64,000 bases of DNA from Sneathiella sp. P13V-1 (lineage in GTDB: Bacteria > Pseudomonadota > Alphaproteobacteria > Sneathiellales > Sneathiellaceae): contig NZ_WYEU01000001.1 in NCBI RefSeq assembly GCF_015143595.1, forward strand, positions 992,001-1,056,000. The letters run 5' to 3'. The notes beneath the pieces were generated by a model, which ran no database searches, was not told where the DNA came from, and worked only from the letters and a program-made list of their open reading frames with translations. The translations under genes were made by a program, and so were the position numbers. Of this stretch, positions 43,195 through 51,493 are shown one piece after another (within the stretch, counting starts at the first letter, position 1; every line of letters begins with the position of its first letter).

Positions 43195-43467
43195 ATGCAA
43201 GAAGTTCCACAGACCGTCACCCAAATCCCTGCTGATCAAGCCAACACTCATTTTGATCCAATTATTGAGCGCGAAGATGTGATGTGGGCGGCACGCCGCT
43301 TCATTCTGATTTATGGCGTGAAAGCAACAGAAGTTGTACAGAGCGAAGTTCGCCGTCTGGATATGGCTGGAAAACTGCATGTGGCCGAGATGTTTACCCG
43401 CGTCGAGCAGGAATGTGAACGTCTCCTCAGCAAAAGTGAGAAGCTGCGCCTTCGCGATGTTCACTAA
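43195..43467 (+). CDS. Conserved small hypothetical protein
   Basis: 90 residues, no recognised domain. Mostly helical with many charged residues (VMWAARRFILIYGVKATEVVQ then AEMFTRVEQECERLLSKSEK), no signal peptide or membrane segment, so probably a soluble cytoplasmic protein. The upstream 150 bases may carry its promoter; the gene is 70 bases ahead of the GST gene on the same strand. Function unknown. Confidence 0.65.
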   Translation: MQEVPQTVTQIPADQANTHFDPIIEREDVMWAARRFILIYGVKATEVVQSEVRRLDMAGKLHVAEMFTRVEQECERLLSKSEKLRLRDVH

Positions 43468-43537
43468 GGGCTTAAAAATTTGATAGGTGGGCAGGAAACA
43501 ATTTTCCTGCTCCGTCTTGCTGGGTTATGTTAGGCCC

Positions 43538-44206
43538 ATGCGAATTCTTTATCATTTCTGGATTTTACCAGCCTGTAGAAAAGTACGTTTGGCGCTCAAC
43601 GAGAAGGGTCTGAACTATGACCTTGCCGTTGAAAAGCCATGGGAGCACGCCGATAGCCTGTTGGCGCTCAACCCTGCGTCGGAGGTCCCTGTTTTAAAAG
43701 ATGAAAATGGGTCGGTGATCGCGGATTCTCAGGCCATTTGTGAATATCTGGAAGAAACCTATCAGGACGTCAAATTGATGCCTGAGGAAATCGCAGAAAA
43801 GGCAGAGGTGCGCCGCCTGATTGCCTGGTTTGACCGGAAATTTCAAACAGAGGTCACCGATAATCTGGTGGATGAAAAAGTCCTGAAACGGCTGACCCGA
43901 ACAGGCACCCCCAATACGGCCGCCATTCGCGCTGGACACCACAATATTCACTATCATCTGGATTATATTTCCTTTCTGACAGAGCGGAGAAATTGGCTCG
44001 CAGGGGAAGAGTTGACCTACGCCGATCTGGCCGCTGCGGCGCAAATTTCGGCCGTGGATTATCTGGGGGATGTGCCGTGGGAACAGCATCCGTCCGCCAA
44101 AGTTTGGTATTCCCGCATTAAATCGCGGCCGTCTTTCAGGCCGTTGCTAGCAGATAACCTGCCCGGAATGCCTGCACCGCCTCATTACGCTGATCTGGAT
44201 TTCTGA
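43538..44206 (+). CDS. Glutathione S-transferase family protein
   Basis: 222 residues. Thioredoxin-like N-terminal domain (RILYHFWILPACRKVRLAL, with the cis-Pro segment EVPVLKDENGSVIADSQAI) and a helical C-terminal domain (NWLAGEELTYADLAAAAQIS). The position of the usual catalytic Ser/Tyr/Cys is in LPACRK, so a Cys-type is possible. ATG 43538 is chosen because the longer frame has no family resemblance. Followed closely by queG; substrate unknown. Confidence 0.9.
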   Translation: MRILYHFWILPACRKVRLALNEKGLNYDLAVEKPWEHADSLLALNPASEVPVLKDENGSVIADSQAICEYLEETYQDVKLMPEEIAEKAEVRRLIAWFDRKFQTEVTDNLVDEKVLKRLTRTGTPNTAAIRAGHHNIHYHLDYISFLTERRNWLAGEELTYADLAAAAQISAVDYLGDVPWEQHPSAKVWYSRIKSRPSFRPLLADNLPGMPAPPHYADLDF

Positions 44207-44217
44207 TCGCTTCTTCC

Positions 44218-45372
44218 ATGACACGCTTATCTCCTGAACAGAAAGATGCCCTGATTTCCTATTCTTTGGAACAGGGGTTTGATGTGGCACGTGTGACCGC
44301 CGCGGATTTTGGGAAGCTGCCGGGGGAGCGGTTGCAAGCCTTTCTGGATGCGGGCCTGCAAGGAGATATGGACTGGCTGGAAAACAGAAAAGAATGGCGG
44401 AAAAATCCGACTAATCTTTGGGAGGAAGCCAAGTCCGCGCTTGTTCTGGCCATTAATTATGGCCCCGATGAAGATCCGCGGGCTTTGGCAGATTATCCTG
44501 ATAAAGGCATTGTGTCCGTTTATGCAAGGGGGCGGGATTATCATGATGTGGTCAAAAAGCGCCTGAAACGTATCGCCCGCTGGATCGTGGAGCAACATGG
44601 TGCGGACGTAAAAGTATTTGTGGATACGGCCCCAGTCATGGAAAAGCCGCTGGCCGCGGCAGCGGGTGTTGGCTGGCAAGGAAAGCACACCAACCTTTTA
44701 AGCCGTGAATTTGGATCGTGGTTGTTTTTGGGGGTTATCCTAATCACTGCTGATATTGATCCCGATGAGAAAACAAAAGGCGATTGCGGAAGCTGCGATG
44801 CTTGCCTTCGGGCCTGTCCCACCAATGCATTTATTGCGCCCTATCAGCTGGATGCCCGGAAGTGCATTTCCTACCTTACCATTGAAACCCGATTGCACAT
44901 CCCCCGTGATATGAGATCCCAAATCGGCAACCGTATTTACGGATGTGATGATTGTCTGGCGGCGTGCCCGTGGAACAAATATGCGCAAGTTTCCAACGAA
45001 ATTGCCTTTGAAGCGAAAGAAGCGCTTAAGTCGCCCAATCTTGAAGACCTTGCCTGTCTTTCGGATCCAGAGTTCAGAACCATATTCAGTGGGTCTGCGG
45101 TGAAGCGGCTGGGACGAAATAGATTTGTTAGAAATGTGATGGTCGCCATTGGAAACTCCGGGAAATCAGATTATGTGCCAGTGATAGAGGAACGGCTTCA
45201 GGATGTATCGGATCAGGTGCGACTGGCAGCTGTCTGGGCGCTTGGAAAAGTGGCCGCGTCAGAAGAGTTTAATGCGTTGAAACAAGCGCATTATGCCTTG
45301 GAAACGGATCCTCTTGTCTTGGAAGAATGGGATTTGAGCGGAAGAGAGCTTATCGATGAGCAAACTGGATAG
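44218..45372 (+). CDS. queG: tRNA epoxyqueuosine(34) reductase
   Basis: 384 residues, cobalamin- and Fe-S-dependent enzyme that converts epoxyqueuosine to queuosine in the tRNA wobble position. Two Cys-rich [4Fe-4S] motifs: CGSCDACLRACPTNAF and CDDCLAACPWNKYA; cobalamin-binding domain with VDTAPVMEKPLAAAAGVGWQGKH-type segment (VFVDTAPVMEKPLAA). C-terminal HEAT-like repeat (SDQVRLAAVWALGKVA) is typical. It overlaps the next gene by 17 bases, so the two are cotranslated or coupled. Confidence 0.95.
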   Translation: MTRLSPEQKDALISYSLEQGFDVARVTAADFGKLPGERLQAFLDAGLQGDMDWLENRKEWRKNPTNLWEEAKSALVLAINYGPDEDPRALADYPDKGIVSVYARGRDYHDVVKKRLKRIARWIVEQHGADVKVFVDTAPVMEKPLAAAAGVGWQGKHTNLLSREFGSWLFLGVILITADIDPDEKTKGDCGSCDACLRACPTNAFIAPYQLDARKCISYLTIETRLHIPRDMRSQIGNRIYGCDDCLAACPWNKYAQVSNEIAFEAKEALKSPNLEDLACLSDPEFRTIFSGSAVKRLGRNRFVRNVMVAIGNSGKSDYVPVIEERLQDVSDQVRLAAVWALGKVAASEEFNALKQAHYALETDPLVLEEWDLSGRELIDEQTG

Positions 45373-45844
45373 TTTTATCAGGCGTATGTCCGCACAGCGA
45401 GATTGCCTTAATCACGTTGCCCGGAAGATTGAAAATGTAACGGGTCCGGTTCTGGAACTGGGACTTGGAAACGGCCGCACCTATGATCATCTACGCGAGA
45501 AGTTTGGGGCGGAGGATGTGTATGTTTTTGATCGACAGAAAGCCGCACATCCAGATTATTGTCCTGACGATGACCATATGGTGCTCGGCGATTTTACCGA
45601 AACATTGAAACAAGTAGCCGACCGGTTGCCTGAGAAAGCCCGTCTTGCCCATTGCGATATTGGAACAGGTGACAAAGTGCAAAGTATGGAACTTGCCAAT
45701 CTTATCGTCGATGATCTCGACCTACTGTTGACCCCCGGCGCGTATATCGTCAGTGATCAACCCTTTGATCGCGTCAACTGGATCCCACAGCCCCTACCCG
45801 AAGAGGTGGCGGTTGGGCGGTACCATATTTACCGCAAAGATTGA
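45356..45844 (+). CDS. Class I SAM-dependent methyltransferase-like protein
   Basis: 162 residues. SAM-binding motif VLELGLGNGRTYDHL, then VYVFDR (acidic residue of motif II) and a DIGTGDK segment fit a short Rossmann methyltransferase; C-terminal strand GRYHIYRK. Starts within the end of queG, suggesting a shared RNA-modification context, but the substrate is unknown. Confidence 0.75.
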   Translation: MSKLDSFIRRMSAQRDCLNHVARKIENVTGPVLELGLGNGRTYDHLREKFGAEDVYVFDRQKAAHPDYCPDDDHMVLGDFTETLKQVADRLPEKARLAHCDIGTGDKVQSMELANLIVDDLDLLLTPGAYIVSDQPFDRVNWIPQPLPEEVAVGRYHIYRKD

Positions 45845-45962
45845 GAAAGCGGAAAAATTTACCTGCTAACGACGAGTTCAAAATAAAAGAAACGGCTAAA
45901 AACAGACACTCTTAAAGTGGAATGGTTTTTGCTTCTCTTCTTGGAAAAGAGGAGAGGGGATC

Positions 45963-46583
45963 ATGATACATTCCGTTCAGCAAAGCCAAACCGTCGCCAA
46001 TCTTTACCAGACACGCCTTCCCACAGATAGCCCTGCGGCCGAACCCACTAAAGTTAAAGCAGAGCCACAGGATAAAGTAGATATCTCTCCAGCCGGGAAG
46101 GTGATGACTGAGTCACTGGAAGGTTTAGCGCCTCTTACCCTGGATCCAGCGGTTCATTTCGCCAATGCAGACAAAGAATTGAAGAAACTGATGGACCGTT
46201 ACGGGGTACCGGAAGGCACTGAGATTGATATAACTTCTGATAGTCGAGGAAATTTCAAAGTAGAGGGTGACCATCCGATGCTGAAACAGATTGAGGAAGA
46301 TCTCAACTCTGGTGAGGCAGGGGATCTTCGAAATTCTCTGATTGGGGGGCAAACCGGGCTCATCATCCAGCGGATTGGAATGGCTATGGAGATGGCGATG
46401 AACGCCGCGGACAAGAACCCGTCAAAAACAGAGCAATATTATGATTGGGTACTCAATGTAGCGAGTGAGGCAAAAGGCGGTAGCCTCTCCTACACTTACC
46501 TGAACGGGGAGAGTACCGCCGACCTTGTGGGTAAGAATAATCGCGTTATCACTGCGGATGCGGGCCTCAAATTGAATGTTTGA
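45963..46583 (+). CDS. Hypothetical protein
   Basis: 206 residues, no recognised domain. The N-terminal part (SQTVANLYQTRL, then DKVDISPAGKVM) resembles disordered starts seen in some flagellar or surface-associated proteins; the C-terminal part is helical with a strand-rich tail (SYTYLNGESTADL). No signal peptide. GAGAGG precedes the ATG (AGGAGAGGGGATC). Sits alone between the methyltransferase and a diguanylate cyclase gene; function unknown. Confidence 0.6.
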   Translation: MIHSVQQSQTVANLYQTRLPTDSPAAEPTKVKAEPQDKVDISPAGKVMTESLEGLAPLTLDPAVHFANADKELKKLMDRYGVPEGTEIDITSDSRGNFKVEGDHPMLKQIEEDLNSGEAGDLRNSLIGGQTGLIIQRIGMAMEMAMNAADKNPSKTEQYYDWVLNVASEAKGGSLSYTYLNGESTADLVGKNNRVITADAGLKLNV

Positions 46584-46666
46584 TTGTAAACATATTCAAG
46601 TTAAGTAAATTTTTATAAAATAAGCGGACGATCAAATATGTAGCTTACCCTTTAGGAGATTGTCCG

Positions 46667-47791
46667 ATGCAGACCGTCGTACCTGCCGCCGAGCAACAAC
46701 TCATTGATCAAATGGGATTGTCAGAACGAGAAGTGGCCAGACGATTACATTTTCTGAACTTCACTGAAGAAGATCGCGCGCGCGTTCAACTTGTTCAGAA
46801 AAATATCACTGCCCGCGTTCAGGAAATTGTCGAAGAATATTATGAATTTCAGTTGGCAGATCCGGATATCGCCAGTGTTATTGGCGATATTGACACGCTC
46901 AACAGGCTCAAAGGATATATGACCACTTATATCAAAAGCCTGTTTAGCGGGGTCATTGACCTTCAATATGTAAATACCCGTCTCCGTATTGGGAAGGTGC
47001 ATAAGCGCCTTGATGTGCGGCCCAAACTTTATATGAAAGCGCACGCAAAGCTGCAGTCGTTGCTGGATCAGGAAATTGAGGACTGTTGTTTTGTTGAAGA
47101 CGCCATTTTGATCAAGCAGGCGGTTCACAAAATATTATTGTTTGATGCGGAGCTCGTCTTTGATGCTTATGTGGAGGCCTATCTGACAGAGATGCAGACT
47201 GCGACCCGGGAGGTTGAGAAATATGCGTCTAAGGTTGGCATTAAAACCGATAGCATGTTTAGCCGCCTGCACGAAAAGTCACAAAAAGATGGGCTGACCG
47301 GGCTGCATAATCGCCGGGCGCTTTATGATTATCTGAAGCATGAATCCCAAGTGGCGGAGCGGCACCATCTTTCCTTTGTTCTTGTCTATTTGGACCTGAA
47401 TAACTTTAAAGCGGTTAATGACTTGCATGGTCATCAGGTGGGGGACGAAGTACTCCGGCAGGTGGGGAAATCCATGCTTGAAATGACCAGAAAAGTAGAT
47501 ATCCCTGCCCGTTATGGCGGTGATGAGTTTTGTATCATCATGCCGCGCCTGACATTGGAAGAGGTGGAAATCCCGCTGACACGCCTTTGCAAGGATTTTG
47601 ATCTTCACTGCAATTACCCTGTGACTTTCAGCATGGGGGTGGTGCAAGTAGGCCCTACTGTTTTTGAAGAGCCCGAAGAGCTTATGGAAATCGCCGATAA
47701 GCTGATGTATGAAGCGAAACGTGAAGCGCACCGGGATGGCGCGCATCACTGGCATTTCGAAGGCAAAACAACGTCAGTGAAAAACCACTGA
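46667..47791 (+). CDS. Globin-coupled diguanylate cyclase
   Basis: 374 residues. The N-terminal globin-coupled sensor (about 20-175) carries the proximal haem-binding His112 in IGKVHKRLDVRPKLYM, so it should sense O2 or a related gas. A short linker leads to a GGDEF domain (YGGDEF around residue 283) with the preceding inhibitory-site RxxD (RKVD), both intact, so it should make cyclic di-GMP and be product-inhibited. No EAL domain. A T-rich hairpin immediately past its stop is its terminator. Confidence 0.94.
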   Translation: MQTVVPAAEQQLIDQMGLSEREVARRLHFLNFTEEDRARVQLVQKNITARVQEIVEEYYEFQLADPDIASVIGDIDTLNRLKGYMTTYIKSLFSGVIDLQYVNTRLRIGKVHKRLDVRPKLYMKAHAKLQSLLDQEIEDCCFVEDAILIKQAVHKILLFDAELVFDAYVEAYLTEMQTATREVEKYASKVGIKTDSMFSRLHEKSQKDGLTGLHNRRALYDYLKHESQVAERHHLSFVLVYLDLNNFKAVNDLHGHQVGDEVLRQVGKSMLEMTRKVDIPARYGGDEFCIIMPRLTLEEVEIPLTRLCKDFDLHCNYPVTFSMGVVQVGPTVFEEPEELMEIADKLMYEAKREAHRDGAHHWHFEGKTTSVKNH

Positions 47792-47792
47792 T

Positions 47793-48653
47793 TTACGTAC
47801 CGGGCGGGCCAAATACCGCCCGGATTTTTGCACTAATCCCCGTCCTTGTAAGTAGATCTTTTGCCATGCTGGCAAATTCGTGGAACTGGATAATAAACGG
47901 GTTGGATGTATTAAGCGGTTCGGTAATACCAAATTTCACTTTTTCTTCTTCTGCTTGGTAGGATCCAAACAAGTGGTCCCAAAGCATCAAAATACCCCCA
48001 TAGTTTTTATCAAGATATTCATCGTTGGAGCCGTGATGAACCCGATGATTTGATGGCGTGTTGACGATTTTATCCACCCATCCAAGTTTCCCGATTTTCT
48101 GGGTATGGATCCATGTCTGATATTCAATGACAATCAGGATCGCGATAAGCGTTTCCAATATGCCAAAACCAAGTAGGATCATGGGAATAAGGAAAATCCA
48201 CTCAAACAGGCTCTCAACCCAGGACAGGCGATAGGCGGTTGTTAGATTGTATTCTTCTGAAGAATGGTGAACCACATGGATTGCCCAGAGAAAACGGATT
48301 TCATGTTCGAGGCGGTGCATCCAGTAATAGGTGAGATCAGCGGCCAGAACGAGTAACGGCCAATACCACCATCTATCGGCAAAATTGCCTTGCATGTCAT
48401 AAATGGCAAACTCATGAAAAATGTAGAGGCCAACCAAAAACACGATCCCCAAGCCGAGGCGATCGAGAAGGGCATTTGCGGCGGCGATAAACGCGTTGGC
48501 AGCGGTCTCTTTCCAGCTTTTGCGTTCTTTATTGGTGAGATCCCAGATGGTCTCGATGGCGGTCAGCCCGATAAAGATCAGAAATGTCCATTCAAAAAGT
48601 TCCAGAATTTCGTTGATATAGGGGGTTGTGCTGTCAAACGTACCAAGTTCCAT
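47793..48653 (-). CDS. Sterol desaturase / fatty acid hydroxylase family protein
   Basis: 286-residue membrane di-iron enzyme. His clusters HRLEH, HVVHHS and HRVHHGSNDEYLD form the di-iron site; several hydrophobic segments anchor it in the membrane (FLIFIGLTAIETI; LGLGIVFLVGLYIF). It likely hydroxylates or desaturates a lipid or hopanoid-type substrate, unknown which. It is transcribed divergently from a TetR regulator 83 bases away, with a perfect palindrome between the genes. Confidence 0.92.
   Translation of the reverse strand: MELGTFDSTTPYINEILELFEWTFLIFIGLTAIETIWDLTNKERKSWKETAANAFIAAANALLDRLGLGIVFLVGLYIFHEFAIYDMQGNFADRWWYWPLLVLAADLTYYWMHRLEHEIRFLWAIHVVHHSSEEYNLTTAYRLSWVESLFEWIFLIPMILLGFGILETLIAILIVIEYQTWIHTQKIGKLGWVDKIVNTPSNHRVHHGSNDEYLDKNYGGILMLWDHLFGSYQAEEEKVKFGITEPLNTSNPFIIQFHEFASMAKDLLTRTGISAKIRAVFGPPGT
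47800..47830 (+). terminator. Terminator of the diguanylate cyclase gene, lying inside the convergent gene's end
   Basis: CCGGGCGG (47800-47807) pairs with CCGCCCGG (47816-47823), then ATTTTTG. It overlaps the last codons of the convergent desaturase gene (47793). Confidence 0.75.
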
Positions 48654-48675
48654 TTATTTCATCTCCAAACTTGAA

Positions 48676-48689
48676 TGAACGTACGTTCA
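48676..48689. promoter_or_regulatory. TetR-type operator, perfect 14-bp palindrome
   Basis: TGAACGTACGTTCA (48676-48689) lies in the 83-base region between the desaturase and tetR starts and next to TATAAT (48696-48701), a probable -10 for the regulator. A perfect palindrome in a divergent pair is the usual layout for TetR autorepression and target control. Confidence 0.8.
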
Positions 48690-48736
48690 GTATATATAAT
48701 GGTAGAAGAGGCTTTCAAGAAGGAGAGGTGAATAAA

Positions 48737-49333
48737 ATGGTAGATCAAACAAGTCGGATGGATAAAGTCTTACGGCGTCGTGAGAGAATTGTTGAGGCGG
48801 CCGCCACCTGTTTTGCGTTAAAGGGCTTTCATCAGACAAGCATGCGGGAGATTTCGGCTGCAGCTGGGGTGAGCCTTGGCAACCTCTATAATCACTTTGA
48901 CAGCAAATCCGACCTCATTCTGGAAATGGCGAAACTGGAAGAGAAGGAGGATGCGCCCTTACTTGCCCGCCTCAAATCCATGACAGACCCTGAAAAAGCG
49001 ATTGAAGAAGGGGTGAAGGAGCTATTCTTTTCCTATCAGGAGCCTCTTATCGCTGCGTTGGCATTGGAAATCACAGTTGAAGCGACAAGAGATGAAGCTA
49101 TCAGTGAGAGTTTTGAGAAAAATCGGAAGGCCTATTGCTCAACACTTGCGGAGCAAATTTCCAATTATCAATCTGCAAAAGGTACAGAGATGAGCGGAGA
49201 CATTGAGTTTCTCGCCCTTTGTATCCTTGATCTTGTAGAATCAGCCGCCATACGGCAGGCGCTGGAAAGCGAAAGCGATGCGAACACTGCTTTCGAAAAG
49301 CTCATGCCTATTGTAAGGAAATTGATCTCCTAA
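48737..49333 (+). CDS. TetR/AcrR family transcriptional regulator
   Basis: 198 residues from ATG 48737; upstream in-frame codons lie inside the divergent promoter and are rejected. N-terminal helix-turn-helix (about 10-60): IVEAAATCFALKGFHQTSMREISAAAGVSLGNLYNHF, here split as FHQTSMREISAAAG and VSLGNLYNHFDSKSDL. The C-terminal ligand-binding domain is helical. GGAGAGG precedes the start. Most likely represses the divergent desaturase gene and itself via the adjacent palindrome; a lipid ligand is plausible by context. Its stop overlaps the xthA stop. Confidence 0.93.
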   Translation: MVDQTSRMDKVLRRRERIVEAAATCFALKGFHQTSMREISAAAGVSLGNLYNHFDSKSDLILEMAKLEEKEDAPLLARLKSMTDPEKAIEEGVKELFFSYQEPLIAALALEITVEATRDEAISESFEKNRKAYCSTLAEQISNYQSAKGTEMSGDIEFLALCILDLVESAAIRQALESESDANTAFEKLMPIVRKLIS

Positions 49334-50124
49334 AAGTCAAAATCCACAATGACCGGTGCGTGGTCCGAAGGTTTTTCACGATCCCGAGCTTCCAAATCGA
49401 TTTGCATGGCTTTCAGGGTATCTTTGAGCGCAGGAGTTACCCATACATGATCAAGGCGACGCCCTTTGTTGGATTTACGCCAGTCGCGGGCGCGGTAGCT
49501 CCACCAGCTGTATATTGGTTCCGGTTCCGGAATAAAATGGCGCATAGCATCGACCCAATCATGGGCGTCCATCATTTCCTGCATGAGTGCTGTTTCAATG
49601 GGGGTGTGGCTGACCACTTTTAGAAGCTGTTTATGGCTCCAAACATCACTTTCCAAGGGGGCAACATTTAGGTCACCGACAAGAATAAAGCGGTTATCGT
49701 CGGCCTTACGCTCCTTAAACCAGTCTCGAACTTCGCTCATGAAGTTCAGTTTATGTTCGAATTTGTCATTTTGTTCCGGATCCGGAATGTCGCCGCCTGC
49801 AGGGATGTAAAAATTATGGAGCTCGGCCCCATTTTCGAGTTTCACAGCCACATGTCGTTTGTCATCGCGGCCACACCAAAGCGGAGATTCCAGTGTTTCG
49901 ATCGGTTGGCGGGAGAAGATGGCAACCCCGTTATAGCTTTTCTGACCGGAGAAAACATAATGTTCAAACCCAAGTTTTGTGAGGGATTTGGTCGGAAATT
50001 CGTTGTCTGTTACCTTCGTTTCCTGAAAACAGAGAATGTCAGGATTATGGGTTTCAACGAAATGATCAACGTGATGCAGGCGGGCACGAATTGAGTTGAT
50101 ATTCCAGGTGACGAGGCGGGTCAT
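49330..50124 (-). CDS. xth: Exodeoxyribonuclease III
   Basis: 264 residues of the AP endonuclease/exonuclease III family, acting in base-excision repair. Motifs: WNINSIRARLHH, FQETKVTDNEFP (catalytic Glu), GDLNVAPLESDVW (Asp/Asn), RLDHVWVTPAL and SDHAPVIVDF (terminal Asp-His). ATG 50124 has GGAAG upstream; the longer frame (50202) adds an unrelated extension. Converges with tetR, stops overlapping. Confidence 0.95.
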   Translation of the reverse strand: MTRLVTWNINSIRARLHHVDHFVETHNPDILCFQETKVTDNEFPTKSLTKLGFEHYVFSGQKSYNGVAIFSRQPIETLESPLWCGRDDKRHVAVKLENGAELHNFYIPAGGDIPDPEQNDKFEHKLNFMSEVRDWFKERKADDNRFILVGDLNVAPLESDVWSHKQLLKVVSHTPIETALMQEMMDAHDWVDAMRHFIPEPEPIYSWWSYRARDWRKSNKGRRLDHVWVTPALKDTLKAMQIDLEARDREKPSDHAPVIVDFDF

Positions 50125-50146
50125 TATATTTCGCTTCCGAAATGAA

Positions 50147-50752
50147 TTAGAAAATGTTGAAACTGTTGCCGGAAATGGCGATCGGCCAGTGGCCTTTTTC
50201 AAACAGTTTGTATTTTAAGGCAAAGGGGTGCGTATCTTCCTGGCCTGAGGCAAGCACCAACGCGGCCTGATGACAGGCTTGCAAGGCGGAACCCATAGCA
50301 GCACGAATAAGTTCTGCATCCACAATGCCTGCCTCTTCCGCCATATCTTCAATGGCTTCCTCAATCAGGGGAGACGCGGTGGAGGCAATATGAGTGAGCG
50401 CCATGGTAAGGTCTGCTTCGGGGATAAGTTCCAAGGCTTCCATGGTAAGGCCCGCGCGCATTTGTTCTTCCGCTTCCCACCACATGCTGTTGAGATCCGG
50501 GCTCTGCGCGGCATAAGCGGCGTCCTCCCAGCTTTCAACAGGCGCCACATATGATCCAGTGAAACCCATCAGGTCGATATATTCGTTGGCTGCGTCATAT
50601 ACATCGGCCCCAAGCGGTGTGCCAACAGCGCTAAACCACGGAACAGACACCAGCAGTTTGTTAAAGCGCGCTACTGAGACAAGCGTTGGAAATTCATCAA
50701 GATCAGGGCTCTCGTCATCCCAATCTTCTTCATCATAATCGTAGCCAGCCAT
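50147..50752 (-). CDS. Conserved hypothetical protein
   Basis: 201 residues; begins with an acidic segment (YDYDEEDWDDESPDLDEF) and continues with helical sequence rich in Ala/Glu (LIEEAIEDMAEEAGIVDAELI). No signal peptide or membrane segment. It lies between lolA and xth in the same direction, a position common in alphaproteobacteria. Function unknown. Confidence 0.7.
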   Translation of the reverse strand: MAGYDYDEEDWDDESPDLDEFPTLVSVARFNKLLVSVPWFSAVGTPLGADVYDAANEYIDLMGFTGSYVAPVESWEDAAYAAQSPDLNSMWWEAEEQMRAGLTMEALELIPEADLTMALTHIASTASPLIEEAIEDMAEEAGIVDAELIRAAMGSALQACHQAALVLASGQEDTHPFALKYKLFEKGHWPIAISGNSFNIF

Positions 50753-50783
50753 GATTTAACCTGTGCCTTTTATTCGCTTGACC

Positions 50784-51410
50784 TTAGTTCTTGCGATCAT
50801 ATTCTTCATCGAAGAAAGTGAAAAGCTTTGCTTCAAATTTGCCGCCAAATTCCTGATCGCTCATGGTGACACTTGTGGTTTGCCCTTGTGGATCAGTGAC
50901 GAGCCATTTTTTTAGTTCAAAAGGAAAGAGGGAAAACACAAGGGTAATTCCGCCCTCATCGGGCTCTTCGGTATCAATAAGGTTTACCCGCAACACACCT
51001 GCATCTTTCTCAACTGACGTCACGGTCACTTCACCGCTGAGCGTTGGGTTTTCTTTTAACAGCACCGAGATTGGGGTCGAGGAAAGGGGGATGCGGGTGG
51101 TCTCCTGCAATTCCTTATCATGGAACACAAGCCAAAGGCCGTCAGCCACCACCAAAATTTGTGCAGGTGGGAAGTATTCAAACCGGGCGCGTCCCGGCCT
51201 GCTCATATAGAAAACACCTTCGGCAATGCCGCCTTCTGCATTGACTTGCAGGAAACTGGCTTTCATGGTTGTGATGCCTTTTAGATATTCTTCAATTCGC
51301 GCGATATCTTTTTTGTCTTCTTCTGACAAAGGGGCAGCTACAGCGGGGCTTATCAATGCAGTTGTTGCAAAGAATAGAAGTGCTGTGCATGTCGCGAATA
51401 ATTTTTTCAT
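50784..51410 (-). CDS. lolA: Outer-membrane lipoprotein carrier protein LolA
   Basis: 208 residues. Periplasmic chaperone that carries lipoproteins from LolCDE to the outer membrane. Signal peptide (FATCTALLFFATTALISPAVAA), then the LolA barrel: MKASFLQVNAEGGIAEGVFYMSRPGRARFEYFPP (split), VADGLWLVFHDKELQETTRI, TLVFSLFPFELKKWLVTDPQG. Next to ftsK in the same direction, a common arrangement. Confidence 0.95.
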   Translation of the reverse strand: MKKLFATCTALLFFATTALISPAVAAPLSEEDKKDIARIEEYLKGITTMKASFLQVNAEGGIAEGVFYMSRPGRARFEYFPPAQILVVADGLWLVFHDKELQETTRIPLSSTPISVLLKENPTLSGEVTVTSVEKDAGVLRVNLIDTEEPDEGGITLVFSLFPFELKKWLVTDPQGQTTSVTMSDQEFGGKFEAKLFTFFDEEYDRKN

Positions 51411-51493
51411 ATCATCTCTTTTCCCAAAAGCGTTCTATTGCAAATAGGCTGTTATCCTAGAATGTTAAGGGATTGTGCTGAAATAAAGGCAGT

